From positions 1 to 9,041 of the forward strand of contig JAGLCZ010000060.1 in the NCBI GenBank assembly GCA_023145975.1: a stretch of DNA of 9,041 nt, read 5' to 3'. This stretch comes from Candidatus Hydrogenedentota bacterium (lineage in GTDB: Bacteria; Hydrogenedentota; Hydrogenedentia; Hydrogenedentales; CAITNO01). The position numbers and the translations under genes are program-made. Below, in pieces: positions 6,438 through 9,041 of the stretch. Position 1 is the stretch's first letter; each line of letters starts with the position of its first letter. The notes under the pieces were generated by a model. The model was not told where the DNA came from. It ran no database searches and saw only the letters and a program-made list of their open reading frames with translations.

Positions 6438-6443
6438 TATAAA
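6438..6443 (+). promoter_or_regulatory. Possible -10 element for the GH2 gene
   Basis: TATAAA lies 86 nt before the ATG at 6529. The partner -35 would be TTTGTA (6416-6421) or TTGTAT (6417-6422), with 16 or 15 nt spacing, and both are weak. This region overlaps the end of the inverted repeat, which suggests regulated transcription. The rest of the gap (6444-6514) is A/T-rich with no gene seen. The ribosome binding site AAAGG (6515-6519) is well placed, nine nt before the ATG. Confidence 0.3.
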
Positions 6444-6528
6444 AGCAGGATAGTTTCCGATTAGATATTTAGTATTACTTTCGGACTTTAGTTACCCGTT
6501 CATTTTGTTTTAAGAAAGGTAATCGATC

Positions 6529-9041
6529 ATGAATGCTGTTGCTATTTTCTTTCTCTGTCACGCATTTCTTTTTTCTGCACAACCGGAATATATTCCGGCA
6601 GACAGCTGGTATATACAGTCCAGTGCAAAGCTGGAACAGGGAGGTGAGCTCCTCTCCATGCCGGATGTAAACCTGGAAGGGTGGTATCCAATCTCTGTTC
6701 CCAAAACCGTGTTAGCGGGCTTGGTAGACAACGGAGTTTACGAGGATCCCTATTACGGACTGAACCTGAAAGGTATTCCCGGGTATCAGGAGGGCGCATG
6801 GCTGATTCAAAAAGACGACAGCCCTTTTCGTGATCCGTGGTGGTATCGTGTTGAGTTCGATCTGCCTGAGCAACAGGATGCACGAGTTTTCACCTTGCAT
6901 TTTGAAGGTATAAATTATGAGGCGAATATCTGGCTTAACGGTAAAAAGATAGCGGATCATGAAACGGTAGTCGGTATGTTCCGTCGCTTTGAGTTTCCCG
7001 TTACGGACGGATTGGATTACGGCAAAAAAAATGTGTTGGCAGTGGAGATTATTCCTCCGGGACTGTTGCCGGATTTGGAGTATAAAACCAAGCAGGTGGA
7101 AGCAACTACTGGGTGGGATGATCACAATCCACAGCCCCCCGATATGAATATGGGGGTGTGGCAGCCTGTATATCTGCATGAACAAGGGGAAATCAGTATT
7201 CGCCATCCTTATGTTGAATCAGAACTTACGCTTCCGGGTTTAGAACAAGCGAAACTCACCGTGTCAGCATGGTTACGTAATAACACCCATACCCGGGTGT
7301 CAGGGGTATTCTCGGGTGTTATCGAAGACCGGGCTTTTTCACAAGAGATTACATTGGAACCGGACGAAACACGTGAAGTTTTTTTTCATCCCGATGACTT
7401 TGAAGGCCTGGTTGTTGATAAGCCGCGCGTCTGGTGGCCGAATCCCGTCGGAACACAGGAAATGTATGCTCTTGAATTAAAGGTTGCTGTGGGCAATGTT
7501 CTCTCCGATACGGCCGCGACGGATTTTGGTATACGGGAAATCACCAGCTATATCAATGACGAAGATTGGCGGGGATACCGGGTAAATGGACGCAATATAT
7601 TGATTCGGGGGGGAGCATGGATGACCATAGACATGCTGCTTAACCTGGATGAGAATCTTTATGACGCATTGGTGCGTCATGCCCGTGAAGCGAATTTAAA
7701 CATGTTACGTTCCGAGGGATTTTCCATTCGTGAGCTGGCACCCTTTTATAGGCTGTGCGATAAATATGGCATTATGGTTACCCAGCAGATATTTGGACGT
7801 AATTTGCCCGATGAACCTTTGGCGATCGCTTGCATTGAGGATATGATGTTACGCATCAGGAATCATCCAAGTCTTGCCCACTTCCTGGGACATGATGAGA
7901 CTTTTCCAACAGATACCTTAAACGCTGCGTACGAGGGGTTGCTCAAAAAGCACAGAATGAACCGCACCTATCAACCTCATTCAGGCACATTTAATATTGT
8001 TACACGGGCAAAAACAGGAGGGACACGTACCGGCACACGGGAATTATGGACCTATGCCGGTCCTACGCACTATTATTTTGTAGAAAAACGAAAATATGAT
8101 AGTGCCTGGGGATTTGCGCAGTCAGGGGGGATCGGGGGCATTCTCGCTGCACGCGACAGTTTGCGCCAGATGATGCCGGAAGATAAACTTTGGCCAATAA
8201 CCGATAATGAAACCTGGTCCTTTCATACCGTAATGCAGGGTACCGATTATTTTGACGCAATATTTAATATGATGGAACGTAAATACGGCGTACCGGAAAA
8301 TTTTGATGACTTTTGTGATAAGTTATATGCCATGAACTACAACAGTGCACGGGGTATGTACGAGGCCTATGCCCGCCATAAATACAAAGCTCTGGGAATT
8401 ACCACGTGGAAATATAATGTTGCATGGCCGGCGGCACTCACCTGGCAGTATGTGGACTGGTACAAACGGGCAACGGCCGCGTATTATGGTGCCAAGAAGG
8501 CCTGTACGCCCTTACATGCCCTTTATGCCCATGATGACCAGGGACTATATGTGACGAACAGTTACTACCATTCCTGTGATGATTTGGAATTGCTGTATGC
8601 CCTTTATGATTTGGACGGTTCCAAAGTTTTGGAGGAACGGGTTCCTGTTGATGTCGAACAAGACGGAGTTCTTCGTGTCGCTTCGGTGGAAGCCCCTGAA
8701 GGTATCAGTGATCCCTGGTTTTTGAAACTCGAACTGCGCGACAAAGCGGGAACCCTATGTTCGGAAAATACTTATTGGTTGTCCCATACTCCGGATATAC
8801 CGGGGCGTTCCGGGAGTAGAGATGGTATTTTTAAGATTGCTCCCAAGTCTGTTTCCAATTTCACAGCACTTGCTTCCTTGCCGGTAGTAACGTTGGAAGT
8901 TGAAATGAAGGAAGTGGCGGGGCAGGAAGAGAAAACCTACACTGTTCTTATTTCCAATCCAGGAACGCATATTGCCTTTATGGTTGAAGCGACTCTTGTG
9001 GATAGCAAAACCCATGAGGCCGTTGCCCCTACCTATTGGAG
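6529..9041 (+). CDS. Secreted GH2 protein, exo-beta-D-glucosaminidase-like, with altered catalytic residues (3' end cut by window)
   Basis: 837 residues are visible and the frame is open to the edge. A hydrophobic start (AVAIFFLCHAFLFSA, 3-17) looks like a signal peptide cut near Ala17, although it lacks the usual basic residues. Domains: the GH2 sugar-binding domain (about 25-215) with WYPISVPKTV, DPWWYRVEF (102-110), NYEANIWLNGKKIAD (129-143) and DMNMGVW (205-211); an Ig-like domain (about 220-340); a TIM barrel from NGRNILIRGGAWM (353-365) with NMLRSEG (391-397), NHPSLAHFLGHDETFP (445-460) and WKYNVAWP (627-634); then YGAKKACTPLH (653-663) and an Ig-like C-terminal domain. This architecture matches exo-glucosaminidase/CsxA-type GH2 enzymes, which release glucosamine or mannose-type sugars. 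Glu457 fits the acid/base, preceded by Asp456 where GH2 mostly has Asn. The nucleophile motif, normally GFNTE, reads GFAQS (528-532), so the Glu is Ser532. Substrate and activity are therefore uncertain. Confidence 0.88.
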   Translation, partial: MNAVAIFFLCHAFLFSAQPEYIPADSWYIQSSAKLEQGGELLSMPDVNLEGWYPISVPKTVLAGLVDNGVYEDPYYGLNLKGIPGYQEGAWLIQKDDSPFRDPWWYRVEFDLPEQQDARVFTLHFEGINYEANIWLNGKKIADHETVVGMFRRFEFPVTDGLDYGKKNVLAVEIIPPGLLPDLEYKTKQVEATTGWDDHNPQPPDMNMGVWQPVYLHEQGEISIRHPYVESELTLPGLEQAKLTVSAWLRNNTHTRVSGVFSGVIEDRAFSQEITLEPDETREVFFHPDDFEGLVVDKPRVWWPNPVGTQEMYALELKVAVGNVLSDTAATDFGIREITSYINDEDWRGYRVNGRNILIRGGAWMTIDMLLNLDENLYDALVRHAREANLNMLRSEGFSIRELAPFYRLCDKYGIMVTQQIFGRNLPDEPLAIACIEDMMLRIRNHPSLAHFLGHDETFPTDTLNAAYEGLLKKHRMNRTYQPHSGTFNIVTRAKTGGTRTGTRELWTYAGPTHYYFVEKRKYDSAWGFAQSGGIGGILAARDSLRQMMPEDKLWPITDNETWSFHTVMQGTDYFDAIFNMMERKYGVPENFDDFCDKLYAMNYNSARGMYEAYARHKYKALGITTWKYNVAWPAALTWQYVDWYKRATAAYYGAKKACTPLHALYAHDDQGLYVTNSYYHSCDDLELLYALYDLDGSKVLEERVPVDVEQDGVLRVASVEAPEGISDPWFLKLELRDKAGTLCSENTYWLSHTPDIPGRSGSRDGIFKIAPKSVSNFTALASLPVVTLEVEMKEVAGQEEKTYTVLISNPGTHIAFMVEATLVDSKTHEAVAPTYW

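Noticed and set aside
6712..7206. 164-codon open frame on the - strand
   Set aside because: It lies fully inside the GH2 coding region, which has clear family motifs through this stretch; the reverse peptide shows no recognisable motif.

Overview
The window is 9,041 bases of bacterial DNA with about balanced GC content. It carries eight genes, all on the + strand: a cut gene at each end and six or more tightly packed genes between them. I see no rRNA, tRNA, CRISPR array, insertion sequence or phage gene. The host cannot be fixed from the sequence. A zinc-ribbon/Sel1-repeat protein, a secreted exo-glucosaminidase-like GH2 protein and small zinc-finger/membrane proteins beside housekeeping genes would fit a Gram-negative PVC-type or Hydrogenedentes-like environmental bacterium. 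This is a low-confidence inference.

Layout: (1) 3-269 is the C-terminal end of a probable family 2 glycosyltransferase. (2) 372-1535 is a protein with an N-terminal zinc ribbon and nine gap-free 36-residue Sel1 repeats. (3) 1714-3534 is a two-gene unit: a ribulose-phosphate-3-epimerase-like protein that appears to lack all four family metal ligands, then the tRNA 2-thiouridylase MnmA. (4) 3617-5183 is a coupled trio: a B-box-like zinc-finger membrane protein, a small membrane protein with a TPR-like tail, and a TrmH/SpoU rRNA 2'-O-methyltransferase (RlmB-like). The first two overlap by 10 nt and the last two by 1 nt (TAATG). (5) 5283-6359 is quinolinate synthase NadA. (6) 6360-6528 is a non-coding stretch with a striking inverted repeat. 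(7) 6529 to the window end is a secreted GH2 protein of the exo-beta-D-glucosaminidase type, cut by the edge. The usual Glu nucleophile position seems to be a Ser.

How they work together: MnmA and the RlmB-like enzyme both modify RNA for translation, and NadA starts NAD synthesis, so the centre is a housekeeping block. The epimerase-like gene and the two small membrane genes are built into this block by short gaps or overlaps and are its least understood members. The Sel1 and GH2 genes look like separate transcription units. I found no clearly new multi-gene system. The best leads are the two enzyme homologues with missing catalytic residues and the conserved-looking small membrane pair in front of the methyltransferase.
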